From contig PNKL01000019.1 of NCBI GenBank assembly GCA_013822425.1, positions 1 to 50,308 on the forward strand: a DNA stretch of 50,308 nucleotides, written 5' to 3'. The notes under the pieces were generated by a model that worked only from the letters and a program-made list of their open reading frames with translations, ran no database searches and was not told the DNA's origin. Shown here piece by piece: positions 16,135 to 24,301 of the stretch (position 1 is its first letter; every line of letters begins with the position of its first letter). Both the position numbers and the translations under genes were made by a program. This DNA is from Gemmatimonas sp. (lineage in GTDB: Bacteria; Gemmatimonadota; Gemmatimonadetes; Gemmatimonadales; Gemmatimonadaceae).

Positions 16135-18573
16135 ATGAGCGCACCGGATCGTTCGCGCCGCACGGAGTTCTCGCACCGGATGCCAGGCGTCATCCGGGCG
16201 GTGCACCGCGAGCGGGGGTCGTGGGTACGGGGGTCGTTCTATCGCACGGATGGCCACGGGACGCTCGAGTTCAGCGGCGACACGGGGTGGTCTGGGGCGC
16301 AGGTACGCGAACTCCAGGCACACGGCGAGCCGGTGGTCTTGCTCACCAATACCGACAGCGTGCATCCCTCGCGGGTGTTTGCGAACGGATTGCACGTGCC
16401 GGCGCCAACGACCCCTGAGGCGATGGCGGGATTTCTCGCGGAACAGCGCGTGCTCGGGGAACGCCTTGGTCAGCGGCGGGCGGAAGCGTTGATTGCGCGC
16501 CACGGGGTCGAGGCGCTCACCACGATGCTCGTGCTGACACCGCGCGATCAGGTGAATCCCGCACAGTTCGCGGGCCTCGAGGCCGACGCCGTGCTGGCGC
16601 TCCGCCAGACGCTGCTGCGCGACTATCGGGCGAGCCCGACCCTGTATGCGACCGTGCATGGTGTGGGCCTGTCGCTGCCGATTGTCCGGCGCGTCGTCGA
16701 GAGTCTCGGGCCGCTGCGGGCGCTGGATGTGGTGGAAGACCCCTACCTGGCGACGGCGGCGTCTGGCGTGGAGTTCGCCGACATCGATCGCGCGATGGCC
16801 GCCGTCGGGTGGAGCCAAGTGGCGATGGATGACCCGCGTCGGCTGCGTGCGGCCGTCGCCGCGGCGCTCGTGCGGCTCCAGCGCTCCGGCCACGCCTACT
16901 CGGCGGAAGAGGATGTGGCACGGACCGCGCGCCGGCTCCTCGAGAACGTCACCATTTCGGATGACGCAATGCGCCTGGCCTTCGCGCATGCCGCCACCTC
17001 GGGTCTTGTCATCCGTGAGGAGGACCGGTGGTACCATCCCTCCGCGTACGCGGCGGAGGCCGAGATCGCGGCCGCGCTGCGGGCACGTGCGGGCCGGGAG
17101 CCGCCGTGGCGTGCGCACGTGCAGACGGTGCTCGATGCACCCGGATCGCTGTCCACACTCACGGACGAACAGCGGGCCGCGGTGGAGACGGCGCTGACGC
17201 ACACTACGACGCTGATCGCTGGCGGCCCAGGCACCGGAAAGACGCACTGTATTGCGACGATGGTGGCCACGGCGCGAGCTGCGAATGTCCCAGTCACTCT
17301 CACGGCGGCATCGGGCAACGCGGCGCGCCGCCTTAGCGAGGCGGCGGCACAGCGAGCGACGACGATCCACCACTGGCTAACCAAGGGTGAGCTGCCCGAA
17401 GGGCTGGTCGTGGTGGACGAGGCCGGCATGCTCACCGATGACGTAGTGGCGGAGACGCTGCGTCTGGCGGCGGAGCACGGCGCACGCACCGCACTCTGTT
17501 TCGTTGGCGACGCCGACCAAATCCGACCGGTGGGCCGCGGTCAGCCGTTCCTTGACCTCTTAGCGGCCGCGGAGTCAGCGCCCGAGACGGTCTTGGTGCA
17601 CCGGCGCCTGCGCACCCCGCACCGGGCCGCCCTCACTTCGCTCGTTGGCATCAACGGACGGCGCATCAACCAAGGACTCGCGCCGATCCAGGGAAGCGTC
17701 TACGGCCTGCTGTGGAACGACGACCTGCGACGGGACCTCCGCATGGATGCGGCGTTGGCGGACACCACGCTCGATGAGGATTCCTTCGTTGCCAACAGTC
17801 ACTTCGTGTCGATCGCAAGCCGGCCGGCGGGGAAGCCCTTGCCGCCATCCCTGCTGGTGCCTGGTGCGCCGGAGCTGTCGTCGGAGGCCCTCCGAGTCTA
17901 CGAGGTGGCGGAGGGGCTGACGACACGCTACGGCACGCATGACGTCCGGGTGATGACGGCAGTCCATGAGGGACCGCTGGGGACGAAGTCGCTCAACACC
18001 GCGCTGCAATGGCTGCACAACCGCGACGGCGAGCCCACGGGCGAGACGGACCAGCGGGGCTTGCCCCTGCGCGTGGGCGACCCGGTGGTGCAGAAGGAAC
18101 CGGATAAGGAGCGCGACCTCGTGAACGGCGATGGGGGGATGATCGTCGGCGTACGCGACGTGAAAGGGCGCGAACGTGTGCTGCTCGTGGACTTCGCGGG
18201 GCGCGAGGTTGACGTCAGTTCGCGACAGGCGCGCGACCTCGTGATGGGGTACGCCGACACGATGCACGCGCAGCAGGGCCAGGAGATGCCCGTCGCGGTG
18301 ATCGTCGTGGACCCGAAGGCGGCGGAGTACATGATCGGACGGAGTCTCCTCTACACGGCGGCCACGCGCGCGAAGACGGAAACGGTCTATGTCGCGGCAC
18401 CCGGCGACATCGACCGGATCGTCGCGTCCGCCGACAGGGATCATCGCCGGACCACGCTCGCCGAGCGCGTGATCGGTCGTGCCCCCGCTCAGTCCGCCGC
18501 GGCGGTCACGGGGGACATAGTGCCCGCGTTCCGGCTGGACGATCCAAGCCCCGTTACCCACGGACGTCGATAA
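16135..18573 (+). CDS. RecD-like SF1B DNA helicase (divergent)
   Basis: An ATP-driven 5'-to-3' DNA helicase of the RecD/Dda group, 812 residues. Walker A GGPGTGKT near 362-369, Walker B VVVDEAGML near 425, motif III VGDADQIRPVGRG near 457, motif V HAQQGQEMPVAV near 711 and motif VI LLYTAATRAK near 737 are all present. The N-terminal part corresponds to the HhH-bearing region of RecD2 but is divergent. Motif V has MHAQQGQE where RecD2 usually has HKSQGSE. The start is set by the leaderless box. A second and more typical RecD2 lies at 29330, so the two are probably not redundant. It precedes the Sak4-like gene, fitting a replication or recombination module. Confidence 0.85.
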   Translation: MSAPDRSRRTEFSHRMPGVIRAVHRERGSWVRGSFYRTDGHGTLEFSGDTGWSGAQVRELQAHGEPVVLLTNTDSVHPSRVFANGLHVPAPTTPEAMAGFLAEQRVLGERLGQRRAEALIARHGVEALTTMLVLTPRDQVNPAQFAGLEADAVLALRQTLLRDYRASPTLYATVHGVGLSLPIVRRVVESLGPLRALDVVEDPYLATAASGVEFADIDRAMAAVGWSQVAMDDPRRLRAAVAAALVRLQRSGHAYSAEEDVARTARRLLENVTISDDAMRLAFAHAATSGLVIREEDRWYHPSAYAAEAEIAAALRARAGREPPWRAHVQTVLDAPGSLSTLTDEQRAAVETALTHTTTLIAGGPGTGKTHCIATMVATARAANVPVTLTAASGNAARRLSEAAAQRATTIHHWLTKGELPEGLVVVDEAGMLTDDVVAETLRLAAEHGARTALCFVGDADQIRPVGRGQPFLDLLAAAESAPETVLVHRRLRTPHRAALTSLVGINGRRINQGLAPIQGSVYGLLWNDDLRRDLRMDAALADTTLDEDSFVANSHFVSIASRPAGKPLPPSLLVPGAPELSSEALRVYEVAEGLTTRYGTHDVRVMTAVHEGPLGTKSLNTALQWLHNRDGEPTGETDQRGLPLRVGDPVVQKEPDKERDLVNGDGGMIVGVRDVKGRERVLLVDFAGREVDVSSRQARDLVMGYADTMHAQQGQEMPVAVIVVDPKAAEYMIGRSLLYTAATRAKTETVYVAAPGDIDRIVASADRDHRRTTLAERVIGRAPAQSAAAVTGDIVPAFRLDDPSPVTHGRR

Positions 18574-18607
18574 CCGCGGTGACCGAACATGAACCGAAGC
18601 TTCGCCC

Positions 18608-18694
18608 TACCCTATGTGGTATGAGGGCCACCGTTGTCGTCTTGGCAGGCCCACCCGTGCGCTCGAACCTAACTGTAGCCTCTCGTCCTATCCC
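18608..18694 (+). promoter_or_regulatory. Two candidate -10 boxes before the Sak4-like gene
   Basis: TACCCT at 18608-18613 is followed 7 nt later by an ATG that opens a 25-codon frame ending at 18698. TATCCC at 18689-18694 would start a transcript near 18701, just before ATG 18709 and within the GGAG that serves it. Either or both could be used. Confidence 0.35.
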
Positions 18695-18698
18695 GTGA
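18621..18698 (+). CDS. Possible 25-residue leader peptide
   Basis: An ATG 7 nt after a TACCCT box opens a 25-codon frame (MRATVVVLAGPP...) ending at TGA 18696-18698, 10 nt before the Sak4-like gene. The first half is hydrophobic. There is no Shine-Dalgarno sequence, which is normal for this element's leaderless genes. A second short frame (start 18614) ends in an ATGA overlap with the Sak4-like start. Either could act in translational coupling, or both may be chance. Confidence 0.2.
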   Translation: MRATVVVLAGPPVRSNLTVASRPIP

Positions 18699-18708
18699 TG
18701 GAGATGTC

Positions 18709-19638
18709 ATGAGTCTGAAAGAAAAGATCAAGCCGGTCAGCCAACTCAAGCAGGTTCCGAAGTTGCTCTCCTACGGAGCGACCCAGACCGGCAAGACGCA
18801 CGATGCCGGCTTCATGCCGGGACCCGCCTTGGTGCTGGACGCCGACAAGGGCGTAGCGGCGTTCCACGACCGCTTCCCTGCGAACTTCGATCAGGCGCCG
18901 GTGAACTCGTTCGACGAACTCGTGGCGGCGCTCAAGGATTTCGTCACGGACCCCTGGTTCCGAAGGTACAAGTCGCTCATCATCGACGGCTTCACGATCC
19001 TGTGGGACCGCGAGGTGCACGACCTGGGCCTCGATCAGTCGTCGGAAGGGCAATCCTCGTCAAGCCGGGAAGGGAAGATTGCGACGCAGAAGGCGCACGC
19101 CGACCTGGCGCGCCGGTCCAAGGAGGTTGGCTTGGCGCTTCGGCTCCTGACGGACGTCGACACCGTCGTGCTGGCAACGGCCGAAGAGCGTCGGAAGTTC
19201 AGGGGGATGGATCTCTCGGATGAGAACTCCGAAGCGCGGGCCGGCGTGTCGATGCGGAAGTTCGGCCATCTGTTCGACTTCGTCTATCGCAAGGTGAGCC
19301 AGACGGAGATCGAGGTGGAGAAGTCGCGCTACGAGTCGCTCAAGCGGGGCCAGAAGGTCACGGAGTTCACGTTCAAGGACCATGTGCTCCCCATCGCGAA
19401 TGGCCAGGTCGCGCGTTCGGCCGCGTACCGGGGCTTTGAGGCCGCGACGGCCGCTCACGAGGAGCTGTGGGATCTGCTGGTCGCCATCGGGACGGTCGAG
19501 CGCGGCGGGAAGATCCCACGGGAGCAGGCGCAGGTGTACCGTAACACGGCGTTCGACAAGTCCCTCGACGAGCCAGCCGTGCGGAAGGTCATCAACGAGG
19601 TGAAGGAGAGGTACAGCGCCGCCGTCGTCGCTGCCTAA
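18709..19638 (+). CDS. Sak4-like / AAA_24 RecA-fold ATPase
   Basis: A 309-residue P-loop ATPase of the kind found in phages and plasmids, where it acts with single-strand DNA-binding proteins in recombination or replication. Walker A GATQTGKT lies at about 23-30, a LVLDADKG strand follows, and Walker B is KSLIIDGFTILWD near 85-97. The segment TVVLATAEERRKF is the sensor strand expected in this fold. The C-terminal 80 residues are helical. GGAG precedes ATG 18709 by 5 nt. The gene sits between a RecD-type helicase and a sigma factor and is followed by a strong hairpin. AAA_24 membership is by eye; a plain phage nucleotide-binding protein is the fallback description. Confidence 0.75.
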   Translation: MSLKEKIKPVSQLKQVPKLLSYGATQTGKTHDAGFMPGPALVLDADKGVAAFHDRFPANFDQAPVNSFDELVAALKDFVTDPWFRRYKSLIIDGFTILWDREVHDLGLDQSSEGQSSSSREGKIATQKAHADLARRSKEVGLALRLLTDVDTVVLATAEERRKFRGMDLSDENSEARAGVSMRKFGHLFDFVYRKVSQTEIEVEKSRYESLKRGQKVTEFTFKDHVLPIANGQVARSAAYRGFEAATAAHEELWDLLVAIGTVERGGKIPREQAQVYRNTAFDKSLDEPAVRKVINEVKERYSAAVVAA

Positions 19639-19654
19639 GGCACCACGGGAAGGG

Positions 19655-19685
19655 CCGGCCCGACGTCGCGTCGGGCCGGTTGGCG
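19655..19685 (+). terminator. Strong hairpin after the Sak4-like gene
   Basis: A perfect 10-bp stem (CCGGCCCGAC at 19655-19664 with its complement at 19670-19679) and a 5-nt loop start 16 nt past the stop codon. Only a short, broken T tract follows, so it may be a weak or bidirectional terminator. Confidence 0.6.
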
Positions 19686-19729
19686 TTTCGGGAGGTCGGA
19701 CAGACGCGACCAATTCACGACCGGCACAC

Positions 19730-19735
19730 TACGCT
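19730..19735 (+). promoter_or_regulatory. -10 box of the sigma gene at 19753
   Basis: TACGCT, just after the terminator hairpin. A 6-nt spacing puts the transcript start at 19742, giving an 11-nt leader before TTG 19753. Confidence 0.4.
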
Positions 19736-19752
19736 ATCAGCAGACCCTCACG

Positions 19753-20619
19753 TTGAGAGTGCGCGTGGCGAGTACGAGCCCGACCGTCCCGACCGGAACC
19801 GACAGCGAAGCGGCGTATCGCCGTGACATTGCCGCGCTGCCGCGTCTCTCGGCGGCCGAGGAACAGGCCTTGGGACGACGGGCGCAGGCCGGCGATATCG
19901 CAGCGCGCAACCGCTTGGTGGAGTCGAATCTCGGCCTCGCCTTCAAGCTGGCGAGGCGCTATCACCGGCCCCCGCTGGCCATCCTCGATCTGGTACAGGC
20001 TGGCAACGAGGGGCTGATTGCTGCCGCAGATCGTTTCGACCCGTCGCGGAACGTGCCGTTCGGCGCCTACGCGGCGTACTGGATTGAGCGCCAGCTCCGC
20101 GAATTCACGTTGCAGCACTCCACCACCGTGCGAGCGCCGGTCTATCGGGCGACGGCGATCCAGAAGATCATGGCGACCGAGGAAAGGCTGCGACACCTGA
20201 TGGGCCGTGCCCCGCGGCTGGACGAAGTTGCGGAGTACGCGCGTTGCACGCTCGCAGAAGTCGAGGAAGCGCGGTGGCTGACGACGGACAGCGTGTCGCT
20301 GGATGCGACGCACGAGGAGGACGATCACGCATTGGAGTCGTCGATCGCGCAGGGTACCTACCTTGCGCCGGACCTCCTCCCGGAGCGCGCTGAGTTGCGG
20401 CGTATCGTTGACGATCTCCTGGCGGAACTGCCCGAAGTGGAAGCGCTGGTGCTTACGCTGAGTTGCGGCCTGCGGGGTCAAGTGCAGCGCACGTACGAGC
20501 AGATCGCCACCGAACTGAAGACCAGTCGCGACCGGGTGCGCCGCCTGGAGTTGCAGGCGAAGAAACGGATTTCACAGAGTCCGCGTGCGCGACAGCTCTT
20601 CGCCGAGCTGCGCGCATAG
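19753..20619 (+). CDS. Sigma-70 family RNA polymerase sigma factor (sigma A)
   Basis: Directs RNA polymerase to promoters. The 288-residue product has sigma region 1.2 (YRRDIAALPRLSAAEEQALGRRAQAGD), region 2 with the core-binding and -10 melting helices (DLVQAGNEGLIAAADRFDP and FGAYAAYWIERQLREF), region 3 (RAPVYRATAIQKI...LDEVAEYARCTLAEVEEA) and region 4 helix-turn-helix (QRTYEQIATELKTSRDRVRRLE). It is the most canonical of four sigma-like genes here, similar in length and layout to RpoH/RpoS-like group 2-3 factors. The TTG start has GTG alternatives 2 and 4 codons on. No anti-sigma gene adjoins. Confidence 0.9.
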   Translation: MRVRVASTSPTVPTGTDSEAAYRRDIAALPRLSAAEEQALGRRAQAGDIAARNRLVESNLGLAFKLARRYHRPPLAILDLVQAGNEGLIAAADRFDPSRNVPFGAYAAYWIERQLREFTLQHSTTVRAPVYRATAIQKIMATEERLRHLMGRAPRLDEVAEYARCTLAEVEEARWLTTDSVSLDATHEEDDHALESSIAQGTYLAPDLLPERAELRRIVDDLLAELPEVEALVLTLSCGLRGQVQRTYEQIATELKTSRDRVRRLELQAKKRISQSPRARQLFAELRA

Positions 20620-20661
20620 GCTGTGCTCGGTGTCTGCGCGTTTGAAGCAACGGAATCTGGA

Positions 20662-20699
20662 GTCGCACGCCTCGCACGCCTCGCTCGCCGAGGTGCGAC
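20662..20699. repeat. Inverted repeat between two sigma genes
   Basis: GTCGCAC at 20662-20668 pairs with GTGCGAC at 20693-20699, with further CTCG/CGAG pairing inside. The loop holds two tandem copies of CGCACGCCT. It may end the upstream transcript, but no T-run follows. Confidence 0.35.
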
Positions 20700-20773
20700 G
20701 TGAGATCGGCCCCGCGGCCGCTGGTTTCGAAAGCCGCCACGCTGCAGCAAGCCAGACAGCCCGTCAGGCCCCG

Positions 20774-20779
20774 TATTCT
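20774..20779 (+). promoter_or_regulatory. -10 box of the divergent sigma gene at 20807
   Basis: TATTCT, with the predicted transcript start near 20786 and a leader of about 20 nt before GTG 20807. Confidence 0.4.
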
Positions 20780-20806
20780 CTGGGAGTCTGTTCTCACGAG
20801 TGACGG

Positions 20807-21931
20807 GTGACCCGAAAGAAGACGGCAAAGACGCCGCGTCGGCTGGGGGAGGAGGACGTCTCGCGCGTCCGCTCCGGCTTTGAGGCGTACCAGGTGAGTC
20901 TGCGCAAGATGCCGCGGCTGAGTCCTGACCAGACGCTGGCGCTGTGCCGGCAGTACCGCGTGCTGGACGCCGAGGGGCGTGCCGGTCCCGAGGGCACGGT
21001 CCTGCGCGACCAGATCATCCTCGGGAACCAGGGCTTCGTGGTGCACAAGACGAACCGCTTCCTCTCGAGTCGCGGACTGCGGCCTGGCCAGGGCCGGTAC
21101 GACAGCAACAGCTTCGGGGAGATCTTCATGGACTGTGTCGCGCTGGCGAATGAGGGCATGCTCTCGTCGCTGGAGCGGTACGATCCGAATCTCCTGGTCT
21201 CGGGGGACGAGCCGGTGAAGTTCGTGACCTTCGCAGGCAACGAGGTCGACAAGAAGCTCGACGAGTTTCTCTTTCAGCACAGCGCACCCGTCGCCGTCGG
21301 CGCGGACGCACGGATCTCCATGCGGCACCTGCGGCTCGCCGAGGAGCGGTTGCGCGCGCGTGGCGAGACGGTGACCGACGCATTGCTGGCGGCGGAAATG
21401 ACGCAGATCGTGGTGGAACGGCGACAGGCGGACGGCAATCGCGTCGCGACCACCGATCGCTACCTCTACGAGGCGCGTGACGTGCCACGCATTCGCGAGC
21501 AGGAACGCGCGATGTTTGGAGACTCCCTGGACTCCCCGGTGGCCGAAGATGAGGATGGCCGCTCGCTCGGGGACCTGATCGAAGACGAACGTGCGTCGCT
21601 CGACATGCAGCCGTTCGACCTCGATCCGCGCATGCCATTGGGGGTCTTGGCGCTCGAGCGATTGCCGCGCCACCACGCGCTGGCGGTGAGTTTGCTTTCG
21701 CGGCAGTCGGTGGACGACGTGGTGATGCCGGTCGGCGAGGTGAGTCGCGTCGTGGGCGAGCCCCTGGACACCGTCGTCGCATGGGCCAACTCCGCACCGG
21801 AGGCCCTGTTTGGCGTGCGCGCGGATGCAGAGGGATCGGTCGCCGTCGTGGACGAGGAACTGGCCGACCGGATGCGGGCGGCGCGCGACGACGCGACGCA
21901 TGTTCGGCCGATTCATGGCCGTGGGCGCTAG
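20807..21931 (+). CDS. Highly divergent sigma-70-like factor (sigma B)
   Basis: A 374-residue protein whose first half follows the sigma region 1.2-2 pattern: RKMPRLSPDQTLALCRQYR, then RDQIILGNQGFVVHKTNRF, EIFMDCVALANEGMLSSLERYDP and KFVTFAGNEVDKKLDEFLFQHSAPV. These align by eye with the NL.LV, DL...GN.GL..A...FDP and F.TYA...I...L segments of true sigma factors. Region 4 is hard to see; the C-terminus (LSRQSVDDVVMPVGEVSRVVGEPLDTVVAWA) might be a reduced helix-turn-helix. Key acidic and aromatic positions differ (FMDCVALANEG for DLIQEGNIG), so promoter specificity would be unusual, or the protein may bind core polymerase without promoter recognition. It directly precedes the CHC2 protein gene (stop and ATG 1 nt apart). 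Confidence 0.65.
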   Translation: MTRKKTAKTPRRLGEEDVSRVRSGFEAYQVSLRKMPRLSPDQTLALCRQYRVLDAEGRAGPEGTVLRDQIILGNQGFVVHKTNRFLSSRGLRPGQGRYDSNSFGEIFMDCVALANEGMLSSLERYDPNLLVSGDEPVKFVTFAGNEVDKKLDEFLFQHSAPVAVGADARISMRHLRLAEERLRARGETVTDALLAAEMTQIVVERRQADGNRVATTDRYLYEARDVPRIREQERAMFGDSLDSPVAEDEDGRSLGDLIEDERASLDMQPFDLDPRMPLGVLALERLPRHHALAVSLLSRQSVDDVVMPVGEVSRVVGEPLDTVVAWANSAPEALFGVRADAEGSVAVVDEELADRMRAARDDATHVRPIHGRGR

Positions 21932-21932
21932 C

Positions 21933-23282
21933 ATGGCGTCGGCGGGGACGCGCGTGGAGCGGTCACCGCCACGGGGGCGCTTCGCCGAGAGCGCACTGCA
22001 GCAGCTACGCGAGCCGCACCGGCTCCGGCAGATGCTGGCGGAGGAGCTCACGCTGGATCGGAGCGGTCGCGCGGTATGTCCCTTCCACGGCGAGGGGAAG
22101 TCGAAGGACCGCGACTTCGCGTTTCTGACGTCGATCGGCAAGTACACCTGCTACAATACGTCGTGTCCCGCCCATGGGCGCTACGGCGACATTGTGGACT
22201 ACACGATACTGCGCCGGAACGTCGATTTTCCGACGGCGGTGCGCGACCTCGCGGCCACCTTTGGCGTGGATCTGGGGGCCGTGGAATCGACCACCCCGCA
22301 GGCGCGCTCGCGTGTGTCCCTGCTGCGCGAGGGGTTGACGGCGCTCTACGACCAGGCGCGAACGGCGCTCTGGGAGCGTGCGGGCGGAGACGCTTCGTTG
22401 CAGGCCGCGCTGCGGGCTGCTGGGTGCGGACCGGACACGGCGCACGGCCTCATTCCTGGCGTGGTTCGCGTGGCGCAGCTGACGCCGCTGGTCCAGGCGT
22501 GGCCCCGCGCGTTGCACGAGGCCTTTCGGTCGCACGGCAGCGAGGACGTGGCGACCGCGCTCGCGACCTTCGATGGCGCCCTGATCTGGCCGCATCACCA
22601 CTCCGCCGAGGATCGACGGCTGCTGGGGCTCACGGTCGAGCCATGGACGGCGACGCCCTGGTCGCGACCGCAAGCGACGTATCTGGGTCAGGTCGAGCTG
22701 CTCGAACCCATGCCGCTCCTGCTACCGCTGGCGACGGCCGAGGAACGGCGCGCGCCGGCGCCCTGGATTGCGGCACCCAGCGTGCAGGCGGCGCTCCGGC
22801 TGCGTGCGGACGGTCTGCCGCGCGTGGTGGTCGCCTCGACAGTCCGGGGGATGGGACGGCCCGCGCACTGGATGGGGACATCGCGAGAATTGATCTTCGT
22901 CACCGGGTCTCAGGAAGCGGATGAACGATCGACGTTCCACGCCATCCGCCATTGGCAACGTGCGGGCGGGACTGCTGGTGTGCTGCCGGTCGCTGATCCG
23001 GACGGCGTCACGCAGTGGAAGGACGCGGTCCTGCCGATCGATGCGTACGCGCGCGAGCCGCTCGAGTGGCAGTTGCTTCGACTGCACGAAATCGGACCAC
23101 ATGCGCGGGAACTGTGGGTGCAGCAGCGGATCCAGCCACTGCTGTCGGCCGAGACGCGGCCAGCGGTGCGCCTCCATTATGAGATGTTGCTCAGTGAGAT
23201 GACGGGATTTCCGCGTTCGGCCTTCCACACCGACGTCGCCGCGCCGGAGCGCGCGGCAACCAACCCGCGGCGCGCGCGCTAA
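21933..23282 (+). CDS. CHC2 zinc-finger primase-like protein with degenerate TOPRIM region
   Basis: A 449-residue relative of DnaG. Residues 45-110 form a CHC2 zinc-binding domain: Cys49-x2-His52 and Cys73-x4-Cys78 followed by HGRYGDIVDYTILRRNVDFPTAVRDLAATFG, the typical continuation. DnaG usually has C-x2-C in the second pair. The later region (about 290-380) has the length and strand pattern of the primase core, but the TOPRIM acidic residues are absent: the EG motif and DxD are replaced by ASTVRG and TGS. It can therefore bind single-stranded DNA or templates but probably not synthesise primers alone. An intact TOPRIM core without a zinc finger is encoded at 37130. Start ATG 21933 follows the sigma B stop by 1 nt. 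Confidence 0.75.
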   Translation: MASAGTRVERSPPRGRFAESALQQLREPHRLRQMLAEELTLDRSGRAVCPFHGEGKSKDRDFAFLTSIGKYTCYNTSCPAHGRYGDIVDYTILRRNVDFPTAVRDLAATFGVDLGAVESTTPQARSRVSLLREGLTALYDQARTALWERAGGDASLQAALRAAGCGPDTAHGLIPGVVRVAQLTPLVQAWPRALHEAFRSHGSEDVATALATFDGALIWPHHHSAEDRRLLGLTVEPWTATPWSRPQATYLGQVELLEPMPLLLPLATAEERRAPAPWIAAPSVQAALRLRADGLPRVVVASTVRGMGRPAHWMGTSRELIFVTGSQEADERSTFHAIRHWQRAGGTAGVLPVADPDGVTQWKDAVLPIDAYAREPLEWQLLRLHEIGPHARELWVQQRIQPLLSAETRPAVRLHYEMLLSEMTGFPRSAFHTDVAAPERAATNPRRAR

Positions 23283-23285
23283 CCT
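23280..23285 (+). promoter_or_regulatory. -10 box, leaderless start at 23292
   Basis: TAACCT whose first three bases are the TAA stop of the preceding gene, followed by 6 nt and ATG 23292. Confidence 0.55.
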
Positions 23286-23291
23286 CTCGGC

Positions 23292-23909
23292 ATGGCTGCC
23301 CGACCGCGTTCGCGGCGTCCGGAGTCCCGGACGACCCTGTCACCGTCAGCGCTGACCGTGAGCCTGCTGGTGATGGGGGCCGCGATCGCGGCGGATCTCT
23401 TTCGCGCGCAATGGACGGCGCTCGTTGGCGTGCGCGTGCCGCCGTGGGCACTCTGGTCGACGGCGCTCGTCGTCGTCCTGGTGATCTTGTGGCGGGGGCG
23501 CGATGTGTCGGTCATTGTCGACGACGCGCCGTGGATCGACCTCGTGGGACAGCGCCGGTGGCAGGATGCGCTGGACGCGCTCGTTGGGCGAATCAAGGAG
23601 GATCCGGATCGGCACGTTGCCCTGTTCTTGGAAGTCGCCGAGATCTACGCCCTTGATGAGGTGGCGCTGCCCGAGAGTGCGCTGGTGTGGCTCGACGCCC
23701 TGATCGAACGCGAGGATGAGCCCGAACTGGCGGCCCGGGCGCTCTTGCGGCGCGCGCAGCTCTTTGTATGGTCGTTCGCAGATCCGCGTCGCGCGGCGAT
23801 CGACCTGCTCACGATCCGGAAGCGGCATCCCGGCGCGAGTGCGTTCGCTGAAGCGGTGGAACTGCATCAGCGAGTGCGCGGCGAACTGGCCACCCGGGTG
23901 GTGACATGA
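23292..23909 (+). CDS. Membrane-anchored helical-repeat protein
   Basis: A 205-residue protein with two transmembrane helices near the N-terminus (ALTVSLLVMGAAIAADLF; WALWSTALVVVLVILW) and a cytoplasmic C-terminal region of TPR-like helices (WIDLVGQRRWQDALDALVGRIKEDPDRH). The start is set by a leaderless box. It overlaps the next gene in ATGA, so the small membrane proteins at 23292, 23906 and 24301 form an operon. Function unknown. Confidence 0.65.
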   Translation: MAARPRSRRPESRTTLSPSALTVSLLVMGAAIAADLFRAQWTALVGVRVPPWALWSTALVVVLVILWRGRDVSVIVDDAPWIDLVGQRRWQDALDALVGRIKEDPDRHVALFLEVAEIYALDEVALPESALVWLDALIEREDEPELAARALLRRAQLFVWSFADPRRAAIDLLTIRKRHPGASAFAEAVELHQRVRGELATRVVT

Positions 23910-24301
23910 CCGCGGTGGACGTGTGGGGTCGCGTGCACGCCGGGACGCTCGCGGGATCGCTCGGGGTGTGCGGGGCGATCCTCGTCAACGGGTGGCAGGC
24001 AGCCCATGGTCCGCTGGTGTGGCTCGCCGGCCAGGCCGTGCTGCTCACGCACCTGCAGTGGATGCGGCACGCTCACGACGCACGCGATGCGTCGCGGTGG
24101 TGGCGCTTCCATCCGGGGTACGGGCGTCCACGTCGCGTCCGTTTCCTGGCGGTGATGGGCGTACTGTGCGGCCTGCTCGGACTGTCCGGGCTCGTCTTCG
24201 TGGTGCACGGGTGGATGCGTGTTGCCGTGACCGGCATCGCGGTGCTCTTGTATGTCGATGTCCTCGTGGCCTCCTGCTGGCCGCGTGTGGAGCGCGCCTG
24301 A
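23906..24301 (+). CDS. Small membrane protein of unknown function
   Basis: A 131-residue protein with about four transmembrane helices (GTLAGSLGVCGAILVNGW; PLVWLAGQAVLLTHLQW; FLAVMGVLCGLLGLSGLVFVVHG; VAVTGIAVLLYVDVLVASCW). The loop between the second and third is rich in His, Arg and Trp. ATG overlaps the previous stop; its own stop overlaps the next ATG (TGATG). Confidence 0.65.
   Translation: MTAVDVWGRVHAGTLAGSLGVCGAILVNGWQAAHGPLVWLAGQAVLLTHLQWMRHAHDARDASRWWRFHPGYGRPRRVRFLAVMGVLCGLLGLSGLVFVVHGWMRVAVTGIAVLLYVDVLVASCWPRVERA

Noticed and set aside
20453-22147. 564-codon open frame on the minus strand
   Set aside because: Antisense to two sigma-like genes whose protein motifs are recognisable; its own product has none.
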